Of a stretch of DNA of 64,000 nucleotides, positions 31,749 through 42,004 are shown in pieces; the stretch's first letter is position 1; each line of letters begins with the position of its first letter. The DNA lies in contig CAJNDS010002814.1 in NCBI GenBank assembly GCA_905221605.1, forward strand, positions 177,861-241,860, written 5' to 3'. The translations under genes and the position numbers were made by a program. Origin of the DNA: Symbiodinium natans. Lineage: Eukaryota > Sar > Dinophyceae > Suessiales > Symbiodiniaceae. Below the pieces are notes generated by a model that had not been told where the DNA came from, did no database searches, and saw only the letters and a list, made by a program, of their open reading frames with translations.

Positions 31749-32290
31749 ACCCTAAACCCTAAACCCTTATCCCTTGAACCCTCAACCCTAAATGACAGAG
31801 CTTCGGGAAGGCATAGGGCTTGGGGGGTTGGGATGTACCCCCTAAACAAGCAGTCCAGGGTTTAGGGTTTAGGGTTTAGGGTTTAGGGTTTAGGGGGTTT
31901 AGGGTTGAGGGTTTAGGGTTTAAGGTACCCCCCTATTTGACTGTTTATGAGGGACTGTTAGTATAAAGGGGAGCATCCCGAGCTTCGGGTTGAGCCCCAA
32001 AGCAAAAAAAACCCTGAACGCCAACGCAAACCGAACCTTGAAAAGACAAGGATCCCAAACATTGAAGGACGAAGCACGCACCCTAAACCTCAAACCTTAA
32101 CAGCACCCTAAACCCTAAACCCGAAACCCTTAACCCTAAACTCTATAAACCCTAAACCCTGAACCACGGGCCCCAACACTCAGCAAACCAAGCTTTAAAC
32201 CCTCGAAAGAGCACAGGAACAACCTGGGCCCTAAATCCCAAACCTTGAGTACGCAAGCGCCTGCACCCCAAAAATCTTCAGACGCAACAC
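30590..32290. repeat. Telomere-like repeat patchwork
   Basis: TTTAGGG tracts (30590-30615, 30715-30740, 30955-30985, 31410-31480, 31858-31925) and CCCTAAA/CCCTCAA tracts (31005-31060, 31225-31340, 31700-31770, 32100-32160). A small Cys-containing frame near 31495-31535 (CACGDSFRCEPRYVA) could be an exon. A partial MITE-like sequence is at about 31928-31978. Confidence 0.65.
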
Positions 32291-32295
32291 TGATG

Positions 32296-32378
32296 TTCCC
32301 CCCTTATACGAACAGTCCTAATCGGGATTATGGTACCCCCCCCCAATTATAATTCCTACTACAGACTGTTCGTATGAA
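32296..32378. mobile_element. MITE-like short inverted-repeat element
   Basis: About 80 bp bounded by TTATACGAACAGTC and its near-complement GACTGTTCGTATGA, with GGTACCCCC in the middle. A sibling with longer inverted repeats is at 51948-52023 and a partial one at about 31928-31978. No coding capacity. Confidence 0.6.
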
Positions 32379-32439
32379 AGGGAGCCTCCAAACACAACCA
32401 CTTTAACCCACAAGCCAATCCCTTAGACCCTAAGCCCAG

Positions 32440-33126
32440 GTGCGAAGTTAGCTGTGGCCGGGAGCGACTACAACAAGGACATGAAGTATGGAGGCCTGTT
32501 ACTCTTACTGCGGCTGACTATGGTGATGATGTTTCTTCTTGCTATGACGATTGCTACTACCAGTAGGGTTGTTATTGCTATGGCCGCTCTTCTGGCCCTT
32601 GCTAAGATTGCTATGCTTCCTATCATTGGTACGACGAGTCTTGTTAGTACTACTATGCTTGTTAGTATGGTTTGTGTTATTTGTGTTTTCCTTTTTCTGA
32701 TATTTCTACAATGCCTTTACTATTGTGACGTTTATGAGTATCATGGCTGCTCTGACTATTCCTACATTCATTTATTGCTAGTACCATTTTTATGACTGTT
32801 TTTACAATTGTGGTTGGTGCGTGTATTAATGTCATGACTCTTATTGGCTATTCTATTTTTCAATCTCCACGATTATTACTATTCCAGAATACACGTATTC
32901 CTGTTTGTATGATGATTATCGTTACAGTTACCGTGGTTACTATTGTTATTGTTGCTTTACTATCGCTACTTTTACTATTGTTACGATTACTCTGCTTACT
33001 ATTTGTCGATTTCCCTTATCGTTGTTCTCAGTGCTCTTGTTTTCGATAGCTTCATAATTCCTCTTCTTGTTGTTGGTGCTGTTTTACTCTTGCCATGAAT
33101 TGTGTTGTTTTTTTGCGGTTCCTATG
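32440..33126 (+). other. Degenerate triplet-repeat-derived region
   Basis: After a short possible exon (SDYNKDMKYGG near 32460), about 600 bp of T-rich sequence with many ACT/GTT/TAT triplets looks like a decayed TAC/ACT repeat. The 113- and 85-codon + frames are very hydrophobic and low-complexity, and are probably not genes. Confidence 0.5.
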
Positions 33127-33183
33127 ACTACTACTACCACTACCACTACCACTACCACTACCACTACCACTACCACTACGACG

Positions 33184-33258
<75 letters not shown>
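33127..33258 (+). repeat. (ACC/ACT)n triplet microsatellite
   Basis: (CTACCA)n grades into (CTA)n. It forms the left side of the site where the transposase element lies. Confidence 0.95.
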
Positions 33259-33259
<1 letters not shown>

Positions 33260-34747
33260 GGGGTATTGCGCGTATTTGACGCTGTGTCATCCTTCATTTT
33301 CCATGTTTTCCCATGTTCTTCCAGAGACGAAAACACTGCTATTTGCAGTGTTTTCTGCTCATGCATTGAATGCTATGCCACACTCCGCCAATTCCCAACG
33401 GCGACGCCCATGAGGGCCTTTCGATTTTTTGTGAGGGTCTTCGGTTTCCCATGAGGGCCTTTGATTTCCCATGAGGGCCTTGCCCCAATAATTTGTGATT
33501 AAAATTGGCTTTGGCTTGGCTTGGCTTGGGGGGGTGGGGGGGGCTTGGGGCTGGGGGGGGGGTGACCTGGGGTTTTGGGTTTAAGGCTATAGGAGTTTTG
33601 GCCTGGCACTTCAAGCTTCGGGATTTCTGGTTTTCGGTTTCAGGGTAGACGAGTTTTGAGCTTGCACTTGAAGCTTCGGGGTTTGGGGTTTAGGGCTTAA
33701 GGGTACACGGCTTTTGGGCCTCCACTTGAAGCTTCGGGGTTTAGGGTTTAAGGGTCCAGGAAATTTGGGCTTCCACTTGAAGCTTCGGGTTTTGGGTTTT
33801 AGGCCTATATCTTCTGAAGATGCTGAAAGTGTGGATTCCTGCCTGACACGTAAAAGCGTTTGAGCGCATGCACATCAACTTCTGTGTCATTCTTGAGAAT
33901 CCGCTTTCTGTTGTTCGCGAAACCCAGGAGAGACTCCGACTTCAAACAGACATCGATCATGTTCCCCAACTTTCTCCTGCCCCATCCAAGAATGCGATTT
34001 AGATCCGTGGCTGTCGGTCTCTGGAGCATGCTCTGTCGACTGTAGACCGCGAGGAACTCGTAGATCTCTGCAGGTGTTGTTCTGCAATGCCGGAAGGGGG
34101 AAAACCACACGTAGTTCGTGTACCTGTGGCACTTGGCACAGGATATGAAGCGAAGACCCGCCTTTGTCCCCCGCTTCGTGTTGCTCGGCTTGACTTGGTC
34201 GGACTTGCAGTGGCTGCATGTCTTTGGTCTTTCCATGACACCAGCCTTCAGCAGCTCTTGGTAGCATTTGTCCTCATCTTTCAGGATCTCACGCTCAGAT
34301 TCGATGTCTGCCCGCTTCACGCACGGCTGCTGCTTGCGTTTCCGCGCACCGCTATACTGCAGCCTGGCAGAAACTTTGCTCTCACCGTCCTTGCGAAGAC
34401 GACGAAGCCGCCGTTGAGGTTCCGCACGCGCATGCCTTTGCACTTTTTCCTGAAGCTCCCGGATGAGCCTACCTGCATAGGTAGTGCAAGTCTCCTGCCG
34501 GTGGCCCAGCTGCCCACACACACGGCATCTATGTCTGGGCTGCTTCGGCATGGCTTTCCTTTCGCATTCGAGCATGGAAACAAGCGAAGACAAGTCCGAG
34601 ATTGCAGCCTTGACCTTACAAGACATGAAATTCCTGTAATTGGCGTCGTCGTTGGGAAATGAGCGCTCTGCCCAAGAACGCTGCTTTTACCGATGGAAAA
34701 GGCACTTCGGACGCAGACGGACGCGGCGTCAAATACGCGCGGAGCGC
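33259..34747 (-). mobile_element. DNA transposon remnant with inverted repeats in a triplet microsatellite
   Basis: A 15-bp perfect inverted repeat, GCGCGTATTTGACGC at 33268-33282 and its complement at 34726-34740, bounds about 1.5 kb that carries a minus-strand transposase-like frame. Outside the repeats lie CTA/TAC triplets on both sides, so a short target duplication cannot be resolved. Positions 33590-33800 inside the element are about four copies of a roughly 60-bp unit containing ACTTGAAGCTTCGGG. Confidence 0.65.
33805..34683 (-). CDS. CCHC plus IS1595/Merlin-like transposase, C-terminally truncated
   Basis: The frame is open from 34683 to the stop at 33805, with the first Met at 34626 (273 aa). 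From that Met there is a zinc knuckle CRVCGQLGHRQETC (Cys 34, Cys 37, His 42, Cys 47), a basic region, and a zinc ribbon CSHC...CAKC (137, 140, 163, 166). Next come an IS1595-like helical region (LNRILGWGRRKLGNMIDV) and TEVDVHALKRF, where the Asp fits the first catalytic Asp of a DDE domain. The remaining Asp and Glu are missing: the frame ends 20 residues later in tandem-repeat DNA. Either the gene is truncated or the repeat is an intron. Upstream codons to 34683 also look coding. Confidence 0.6.
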   Translation of the reverse strand, partial: QRSWAERSFPNDDANYRNFMSCKVKAAISDLSSLVSMLECERKAMPKQPRHRCRVCGQLGHRQETCTTYAGRLIRELQEKVQRHARAEPQRRLRRLRKDGESKVSARLQYSGARKRKQQPCVKRADIESEREILKDEDKCYQELLKAGVMERPKTCSHCKSDQVKPSNTKRGTKAGLRFISCAKCHRYTNYVWFSPFRHCRTTPAEIYEFLAVYSRQSMLQRPTATDLNRILGWGRRKLGNMIDVCLKSESLLGFANNRKRILKNDTEVDVHALKRFYVSGRNPHFQHLQKI

Positions 34748-35135
<388 letters not shown>

Positions 35136-35171
35136 TCTTTACAAGTTTCAAGCACTTAGCACTCTTATTCT

Positions 35172-35552
35172 ATGATTGCTGCTTCCTTCTACTGCTACTA
35201 CTCCTACGACTCCCAGAAGGGAATGTTGCCTTCTGCTCGAGCTCGTCTTCTGCCAGGGCAGCTGGACAACAAAGGTAACTCGAAGCGAGTTGTGCGTTCA
35301 ATGGCCATGGGTGAACCATCAGCAGGAGCTTGTCTGGTCTGGTGTGCCGAGGGCTGCATGAAGCAAGACCAGGACCACCAGCGTGCGTGGTTGAGGAGCA
35401 TCGCCGAGAGCCATTGCGCCAGATGCCACTTCTGCAAGAAGGCCCAGAGCTTTCTAAGGCCGGGGGCTCTGCAAGGGTCTGCAGAGGGTGCTGTGGCACG
35501 ATGTACCGTCTCATACGAATTCGGTCAATCCTACCCCCAGAAGCAGGGGTAG
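35172..35552 (+). CDS. Uncertain ORF with Cys/His-rich segment
   Basis: 126 codons from ATG to TAG. The middle reads WCAEGCMKQDQDHQRAWLRS and then SHCARCHFCKKAQ, so there are paired Cys. The N-terminus overlaps degenerate TAC triplets. It could be one or more exons. No family recognised; low confidence. Confidence 0.3.
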   Translation: MIAASFYCYYSYDSQKGMLPSARARLLPGQLDNKGNSKRVVRSMAMGEPSAGACLVWCAEGCMKQDQDHQRAWLRSIAESHCARCHFCKKAQSFLRPGALQGSAEGAVARCTVSYEFGQSYPQKQG

Positions 35553-35621
35553 GTGTAGGTGTAGGTGTAGGTGTAGGTGTAGGTGTAGGTGTAGGTGTAG
35601 GTGTAGGTGTAGGTGTAGGTG

Positions 35622-35669
<48 letters not shown>

Positions 35670-35670
35670 T
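35548..35670 (+). repeat. (GGTGTA)n then (GT)n microsatellite
   Basis: About 14 copies of GGTGTA run into about 38 bp of GT and then GTTT. Confidence 0.97.
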
Positions 35671-35731
35671 TTGTGTTTTTTTGAAGCGCCTGAACAAGAG
35701 CATGAGGGCATTCTTGAGTCCCACTCTCCCT

Positions 35732-35805
35732 AAACCCTAAGCCCTAAACCCTAAACCCTAAACCCTAAACCCTAAACCCTAAACCCTAAACCCCAAACCC
35801 CCCCC
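35732..35805. repeat. CCCTAAA array
   Basis: Short array ending just before the exon-like island at 35809. Confidence 0.9.
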
Positions 35806-35808
35806 CAG

Positions 35809-35930
35809 GTGGCTGAAGGGCAAGAGCGTGACGGTCGTGCTTATCGCAGACTGGCGTGAGGTGAAACCCATCATGGAGGGGCTCGATGCAGAGCAGCGGC
35901 TCGGACGCGGGAGTCGGCGCTCTTCTTTTA
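35809..35930 (+). CDS. Exon-like island, unidentified
   Basis: After a cccag acceptor, one frame reads WLKGKSVTVVLIADWREVKP and then IMEGLDAEQRLGR. CCCTAAA lies upstream and a TTTAGGG array (35928-36003) downstream. The Val/Ile strand then Asp-Trp looks like the core of a globular, non-Cys domain, unlike the extracellular exons upstream. Family unknown. Confidence 0.45.
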
Positions 35931-36314
35931 GGGTTTAGGGTTTAGGGTTTAGGGTTTAGGGTTTAGGGTTTAGGGTTTAGGGTTTAGGGTTTAGGGTTTA
36001 GGGCTGAGGGCTTAGGATTTAGGGTAAAGAGCCCCAACAAAGTAGAAACTATTCTTCCCTATGAGGGTAATCTAGGGATGATGATTTTGTTTTTTTTGGG
36101 GGGTTCTTAAGCAAATATGGTAGTCTTCCTGCCCTTTTTATAGGCTTGAGGCTCCCTTTTTTGAATCTTTTAACCAAAAAGGGCACCCTGTTTTATTCCT
36201 GGGTTACTCCTGGGTCACCCGAAACCCTAAGCCCGAAGCCCTAAGCCCTAAACCCTAAACCCAAACCCCAAACCCTAAACCCTAAACGCTATTTATTTCT
36301 GGGTCGAGGCAAGC

Positions 36315-36430
36315 AGATGTTCACATGTACATCACGGCCCGATGGGACAAGTCTTACTTCAATGCGCTGAGTTGGGTTCAAGAACATGCCAGGCACGGAC
36401 CACACGCAAGCGTTTGCACTTCGATCAGGG
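36315..36430 (+). CDS. Exon-like island, unidentified
   Basis: After gcaag/gcag, the frame reads DVHMYITARWDKSYFNALSW and then VQEHARHGPHA. CCCTAAA lies upstream and TTTAGGG downstream. Probably the same gene as 35809, 36592 and 37856, by order and style; this was not shown by a known domain. Confidence 0.45.
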
Positions 36431-36591
36431 CTTAGGGCTTAGGGTTTAGGGCTTAGGGTTTGGGGTTTAGGGTCTGGGGTTTAGGGTTTGGGGTTTAGGG
36501 TTTAGGGTTTAGGGTTTAGGGGGCGTTTCAGGGTCTCGGGTGGTGTTCAGGGTTTGGGGGCCTGGGGGCCTAAACTCTGAGCCAATGCAGG

Positions 36592-36701
36592 GGCAAGCAG
36601 ATCTCCATGCTTGAGAACTTCTCCCGGCAGAACGTGCAAGAGGTGGTCCGGCGTCATCTGCCGTGCGGTGGTGGAGAGCTGCAAACGCCATGTCAGCAGT
36701 G
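36592..36701 (+). CDS. Exon-like island, unidentified
   Basis: After a tgcag acceptor, the frame reads GKQISMLENFSRQNVQEVVR and then RHLPCGGGELQTPCQQ to a TGA. The first part is helical; the exon may end earlier at an internal donor. TTTAGGG repeats lie on both sides. Confidence 0.4.
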
Positions 36702-36719
36702 ATTCGGCGAAAGCATGCA

Positions 36720-37855
36720 GCTTTCGTTTGGGGTTTAGGGTTTAGGGTTTAGGGTTTGGGGTTTAGGGTTTAGGGTTTAGGGTTTAGGGTTGAGGGTTTA
36801 GGGTTTAGGGTTTAGGGTTTAGGGTTTACGGTTACTGACCAGCCCACAGAATCTCTTCCATCCACGACGGAGGTCAGGTCCCTTTTTCCACCGAAAAGAG
36901 GTCGCCTCTGAATAGCCGAAGCCAATCTGGGCACTCTCTCCCCGACATTTTTAGAGTTTAGGGTTTAGGGTTTAGGCCCTCAACCCTCAACCCTCAACCC
37001 TCAGCCCTCAGCCCTCAACCCTAAACCCTCAACCGTCAAAACCCTGAATCCAAAACCCTAAGCCCGAAGATTGCCCCAAGAATGCTTCTAAACAATTCTT
37101 TCGGGTTTAAGGTTAGGAGTTTAGGGTTAAGGGTTTAGCGTTAAGGGCTTAAGGTTTAGGGTTTAGTGTTTACGGTTTAGGATGATTGGGGGGGGGGGGG
37201 GGTCCGAAGATAGGGGGCACTTTTTTGGGGGCTTCCTATAATAAGGATCATAAGATTTGGGGGTCTTTTCGGGGTACCCCCTATGTTGGGAAATCGCCAT
37301 ATAGGCCGGGTGTTTCGGGATTTAGAGAGCCTGCCAACCCTCCACCTCTCTAGGGTTTAGGGTTTAGGGTTTAGGGTTTTGAGTTTAGGGTTTAGGTCCC
37401 GACAACGCTGCCGAGGACGGGTTTTGTGAAGCCTGGGCCGTTGCCGCCGCTGCTTTGATGAACCCTAGATGTCCATAACGCCATGAAACCCTGTAAACCT
37501 TTGTAACGCCATTTAGGCTCCAATACCCTTCATAATCCCTTTAAGCCCCACATTTCAGCCGCCTTTACCCTGAAGCCTCCTAAGCGCCCGCCATGCCCGC
37601 AACTTCCACAACCGGCTCCATTGACGTGGATGGCTATACCCTAAACCCTAAACCCTAAACCCGAAACCCTAAACCCAAAACCCAATAGTACCCAGTGTAA
37701 CTCCTGAGGGTCTGTATGGTTTTCTGGGGCAGCGGAGGCTCATAGGGCTTCTAGGATCAGGCTTCAAGGGACTCAGGGGTTTAGGGTTTAGGGTTTAGGG
37801 TTTAGGGTTTAGGGTTTAGGGTTTAGGGTTTAGGGTTTAGGGTTTAGGGTTGAAG
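36720..37855. repeat. TTTAGGG-rich stretch with unique bits
   Basis: TTTAGGG tracts (36728-36830, 36955-36975, 37350-37395, 37780-37850), CCCTCAA (36975-37030) and short unique bits. A G-run lies near 37188. An island at 37400-37460 has an open frame (DNAAEDGFCEAWAV) but no clear splice sites. Confidence 0.65.
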
Positions 37856-38012
37856 AGACACCCAAAGGCACGCCAATGGCAAGCCCCTGGTCATGTCCTG
37901 GTGGCTGTCTTACGGGAACCTGAAGAGCGCGCTGCAAGACCCCGAGATGGCCTTTATTGTGGAGCAAGCCTTGAAGCAGATGATGAGCCGGAACGAGACC
38001 TACGAAGACTGA
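37856..38012 (+). CDS. Terminal exon of an unidentified protein
   Basis: After a tgaag acceptor, one frame is open to TGA 38010-38012. It reads HANGKPLVMSWWLSYGNLKS, then ALQDPEMAFIVEQALKQMM, and ends SRNETYED. Two helix-like segments and a charged C-terminus suggest a real protein end. A TTTAGGG array lies upstream. I infer it closes the gene whose exons lie at 35809-36701. Confidence 0.5.
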
Positions 38013-39780
38013 GCTCCCAAATATTTAGGGTTTAGGGTTTAGGGTTCAGGGTTTAGGGCGGCCGGGACCTGTGCAGATTGACCCCGATGGCTGCGATTTG
38101 GCTGTTTGGTAACTCAATCTAGGGACTCGGCCCCCATGTTGCCTGGGAAGCTCTCACTCCAATCCGGCTTTGCTGCTGGCTTCTTTTCAAGTGCTGCTGT
38201 AGCATCCCGCATTCTTTTGCCACATCGCACGACAGCGACAAAGCCGGAGACGCAAGCTTCAGGGCATGCACGTCTCACCCAAACCCTCCGGCCATTCGTG
38301 GCGAACCAAACCTCTCCCAGTGTGCAGACGTGCGCAACAGCGCGTCCGCCGACGTGTTGGCGGTCTGTTGTCAGTGCCAGGATACCCTGAGAAAGTTCTT
38401 GATCACCAGTGTTCAAATCTTTACAGAAAAAGAGCTGAAACTGCAAATCTTCGATAGTCCTGGCCCTAGGGCCCCGCCATCGATTGAAGTTTGGCGAACA
38501 GTTCGTAAGCTCTGCTGGCAGGCCTGTGCTTCGAGAATCAGACCTGTAAACCCTGGGCCCTTGCGACATTTGATATTTTCCCCTATTGGGTGTAAGAGGT
38601 TCCTACTCAGGAATATATTTCAGAGGCCTTCAAGGGCCATCCTATAACAAGCAATAATCGAACCTCTAGACCCCCAACGCTCCTAAACCCCCTGAGAGGA
38701 CTGGGGTGTTTTTTTGGGACTCTTGGGCTTGGAGTGCTTGGCAGCAGTTTGGGTGCGGCCTTCGAAGATGTGCCGCACCGGAAGGAATCGTTGTCCTCTT
38801 CCGAAACCTTGCGCGCCTCTTCCGGGCTGCCATATTGAAACAAGGGGCCTCTGACATAGTCCCCCAAGTAGTAGGATTCCCTTAGAATAAGGACCCCAAA
38901 TGGTAGGGTTCCCTTATAGTAAGGATCCCAACAAGCAGGATCCCTTATAATCAGGACCCCAGTAAGGTATTTCTAATTTTAGAAGCCCTCCATGTGGGGA
39001 GCCCAAAGCGAGTAGCAAAGTTGGGACATACCTTGGTGGCTGTCATTGAAGTTTGCTGTGCGACCTGCGCACAAGTCAGTCTCTTTTGCGAATTTTTCCG
39101 AAGGAGCCTGAACGAGGCTCCTTGAAGATTGACGCCGGCGGCTGTGAATTGGCTGTTTGGCCACTCAATCTCTGGCTCGACATTTGGCTTTGGCGTGGAG
39201 TGTGGAAATCTTCTGCGCCAATCCGACTTTGCGCTCGGCTGTGCAATCAAACACAAGTGCCCTCAGTCTAGGGTCCAAAAGTTTTTGGGGTGTAGGGCTG
39301 CGCGTTGTGTGGAGGCCCCCACAGATCCAGGGTCTAGGGTCTAGGGTCTAGGGTTTAGGGTCTGGGGTTGAGGGCTGAGGGTTCTGTTAGCCGTTCTCAG
39401 GTTGTGCTTTAACCTGCAAGCCAAAGAACCCAAGACCACTGCCAAGTTAGACGAGGTGGTCAGTTCTCAAAATTATAGTCCCCGTTTCTGGAACCCTAAA
39501 CAACTGAGCCGTTGTTGGAAATCATGTTGTATTGTTATGAATACTCAGACTCCAGAAGGAACAAAGAGAAACTGGCTAATGGTACCCCCAACAATGGTGC
39601 AGGTTAGGGGCTGCCTCATCATCCTAACCTCCAAAAGGTTTCGGGGCTTACTTGGGGCCTACTTAGGTATATAGGTACTGTGGCAGGTACATATAGGGGT
39701 TAAGGGTTATATAGGGGAAGAAGATTAAGGGTCCCTTCTAGGGGGGTCCCTCCTTTTAACCCTTAACAAAAGTGGTCCTA
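38013..39780. other. Mostly unique region with a duplicated segment
   Basis: About 1.7 kb with few telomere-like repeats. About 38078-38180 and 39122-39245 are diverged copies of one sequence (shared GGCTGTTTGG, CACTC or AACTCAATCT, CCAATCCG and CTTTG). Minus-strand frames at 38114-38569 (151 aa) and 38951-39256 (101 aa) cover the copies and share ESFP/RRFP and PNSQ-like segments, but no domain is recognised. Positions 38868-38960 hold three copies of a 33-bp unit with CCCTTA and AAGGA(C/T)CCC. A weak + frame lies at 39402-39674. Confidence 0.45.
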
Positions 39781-39940
39781 AACCCTAAACCCTAGACCCT
39801 AGACCCTAAACCCTAAACCCTAAACCCTAAACCCTAAACCCTAAACCCTAAACCCTAAGCCCTAAGCCCTAAGCCCTAAACCCTAAACCCTAAACCCTAA
39901 ACCCTGAGCCAACCCTAAACCCTAAACCCTAAACCAGAGT
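39780..39940. repeat. CCCTAAA array and CCCTAAG variants
   Basis: C-type repeats ending just before the island at 39955. Confidence 0.9.
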
Positions 39941-39954
39941 GTAGAGAGTCTGGC

Positions 39955-40065
39955 AGGTGGCTTCTGGGCTGACTGCCCGGGCTTCTTGTCCAAGGACAAC
40001 ATCGCCGTTTCCTGGGAATCGCCCCTGGGGGGCGCAGTTGGCGTCGCATCTTTTTGCTCTTTCGG
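39955..40065 (+). CDS. Exon-like island, unidentified
   Basis: One frame reads ESLAGGFWADCPGFLSKDNI and then AVSWESPLGGAVGVASF. CCCTAAA lies upstream and TTTAGGG downstream. Balanced composition; family unknown. Confidence 0.4.
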
Positions 40066-40069
40066 GCTA

Positions 40070-41260
40070 AGGTTTTGAGGGTTTAGGGTTTAGGGTTTAG
40101 GGTTTAGGGTTTGGGGTTTGGGGTTTAAAGGTTTAGGGTTTAGGGTTTGGGGTCTAGCAGTAAACCCCCACCTCCTCCTCCACCCCCTCCCATGAAAGCA
40201 TGTAGGGCGTGCATGTGGAGTTTAGGGCCGAGGGTTTCGGCCCAAGTTTCGGCCCAGAACCCTAAACAACAAAATTTATGGCTTAGGGTTTAACCCCAAA
40301 GCCTTGCTAGCTATGACAGGGGATGAAGCTAAGCTTGCTGCCGATGCATCTGCCTAAACTCTATGCAACCCTAACCCTAAGCCCTGAACCCTGAACCTTA
40401 AACCCCAAACCCCAAACCCCAAACCCCAAACCCTGAACCCTAAACCCTAAACCCTAAACCCTAAACCCTAAACCCTAAACCCTAAACCCTAAACCCTAAA
40501 CCCTAAACCCTAAACCTTAAACCCTCAGGTATTGCACCACGGGCGCCCCGGACGCGCTCCACAAAAAGGGAGGGGGAAGTGGCTGGAAGCCGGCTGTGGC
40601 TCGGCGAGGGTTTAGGGTTTAGGGTTTAGGGTTTAGGGTTTAGGGTTTAGGGTTTAGGGTTTAGGGTTTAGGGTTTAGGGTTTAGGGTTTAGGGTTTAGG
40701 GTTTAGGGTTTAGGGTTTAGGGTTTAGGGTTTTGGGTTTTGGGTTTTGGGTTTTGGGGCCGAAGAGGGTGTAGTGGGCGTAGGCTTCAGGTCGCTTTCTA
40801 CTCTTGCAGGGTTTACGTCGGCTTTCGTTGTTTTATGGTTCGGAGCTTTGCAGCATGCGCGCCCTCTCTGCACCGAACGCTAAGTTCCAGCGCACGAAGC
40901 GGCTCAGGGATTCGCGCTTTCTACACCCTAAACCCTAAACCCTAAACCCTAAACCCTAAACCCTAAACCCTAAACCCTAAACCCTAAACCCTAAACCCTA
41001 AACCCTAAACCCTAAACCCTAAACCCTAAACCCTAAACCCTAAACCCTAAACCCTAAACAAAACTGAAGCCAGCAGCAGCTGCACCTAAAGAGCTTTAGG
41101 GGCTGAAGGCCTGCTACAAATCCCCACCCCAAGCCTTGAATACTAAGCCCCTCCTCCCCGCCCATGCACTACAAACTACACCCCAAGCCCTTAATCTTAG
41201 GGTTTTAAGGGTTCAGGGTTTAGGGTAAAACCCTAAACCCTAAACCCTAAACCCTAAAAC
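40070..41260. repeat. Opposed telomere arrays with two weak islands
   Basis: TTTAGGG (40076-40150), CCCTAAA (40436-40525), a long perfect TTTAGGG array (40610-40730), and a long perfect CCCTAAA array (40923-41056). Weak exon-like islands lie at 40529-40605 (YCTTGAPDALHKKGG) and 40809-40920. The TTTAGGG and CCCTAAA arrays at 40610 and 40923 are inverted around an island. Confidence 0.8.
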
Positions 41261-41261
41261 C

Positions 41262-41336
41262 CGAAATGCCGCAGACGTTCAACCTCGGCCGCCATTGGTC
41301 ACCGGGCACACTTGGCGACGTACCCTGGGCTCTGTA
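41262..41336 (+). CDS. Exon-like island, unidentified
   Basis: The frame reads MPQTFNLGRHWSPGTLGDVP and then WAL to TAG. CCCTAAA lies upstream. Exon ends are not fixed. Confidence 0.3.
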
Positions 41337-41911
41337 GCGTTTCGAAGGCTTCGGACGTAGGGCTTCGGGTTAAAGGTTTGTAGGGTTTAGGGTTTAGGGT
41401 TTAGGGGAGGGTGTAGGGTTGAGGGTTTGTAGGCTTCAGGGTTTAGGGTTTTGCGTTTTTAGGGTTCAGTGTGTTTTTGCGCCTGCCACGCGCAAACAAC
41501 TCCGGCTAGTTTGGGGTCCGGTGCGTGCAGGGTTTAGGGTTTAGAGTTTCGGGTTTAGGGTTGAGGGCTACAACCCAAACCACCTTAACCCTCAGCCCCC
41601 AAACCCTACAACTCCTGCAGCAGACCCCTTCCCCTTGCCTGCAGAGAGCATGATCCTAAACCCTAAACCCTAAACCCTAAACCCTAGTTGGGTTTTCATG
41701 TAGGACGCCGCAGTCAGCAAGCCGAGGCAAAGAAGAAGCACTGTGTTTTCCGTGCTGAGCCACTGCCAAAGCAGGCGCCGGGTGACGTTGCAGCAAGCCT
41801 CTGAACCCCCCAAATCCCCCGCCCACCCCACTCAGCAAAAATCCATGGGTTTAGGGTTTAGGGTTTAGGGTTTCGGGATACCCAGTCGTTACTCCCTCCG
41901 CGGACATGCGC

Positions 41912-41998
41912 CGTGCAGGGAAAGGAGGGCGAAGTCAAGTGCATGCCCTTCGCCACGCAGGTGGCAACCCGGACGCACCCTGGGTTCGCTCTGTGTCA
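41912..41998 (+). CDS. Exon-like island, unidentified
   Basis: After a tgcag acceptor near 41918, the frame reads GKEGEVKCMPFATQVATRTH and then PGFALCHG. It may belong with the four-exon domain that starts at 43126. TTTAGGG repeats lie on both sides. Confidence 0.4.
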
Positions 41999-42004
41999 TG
42001 GGAT

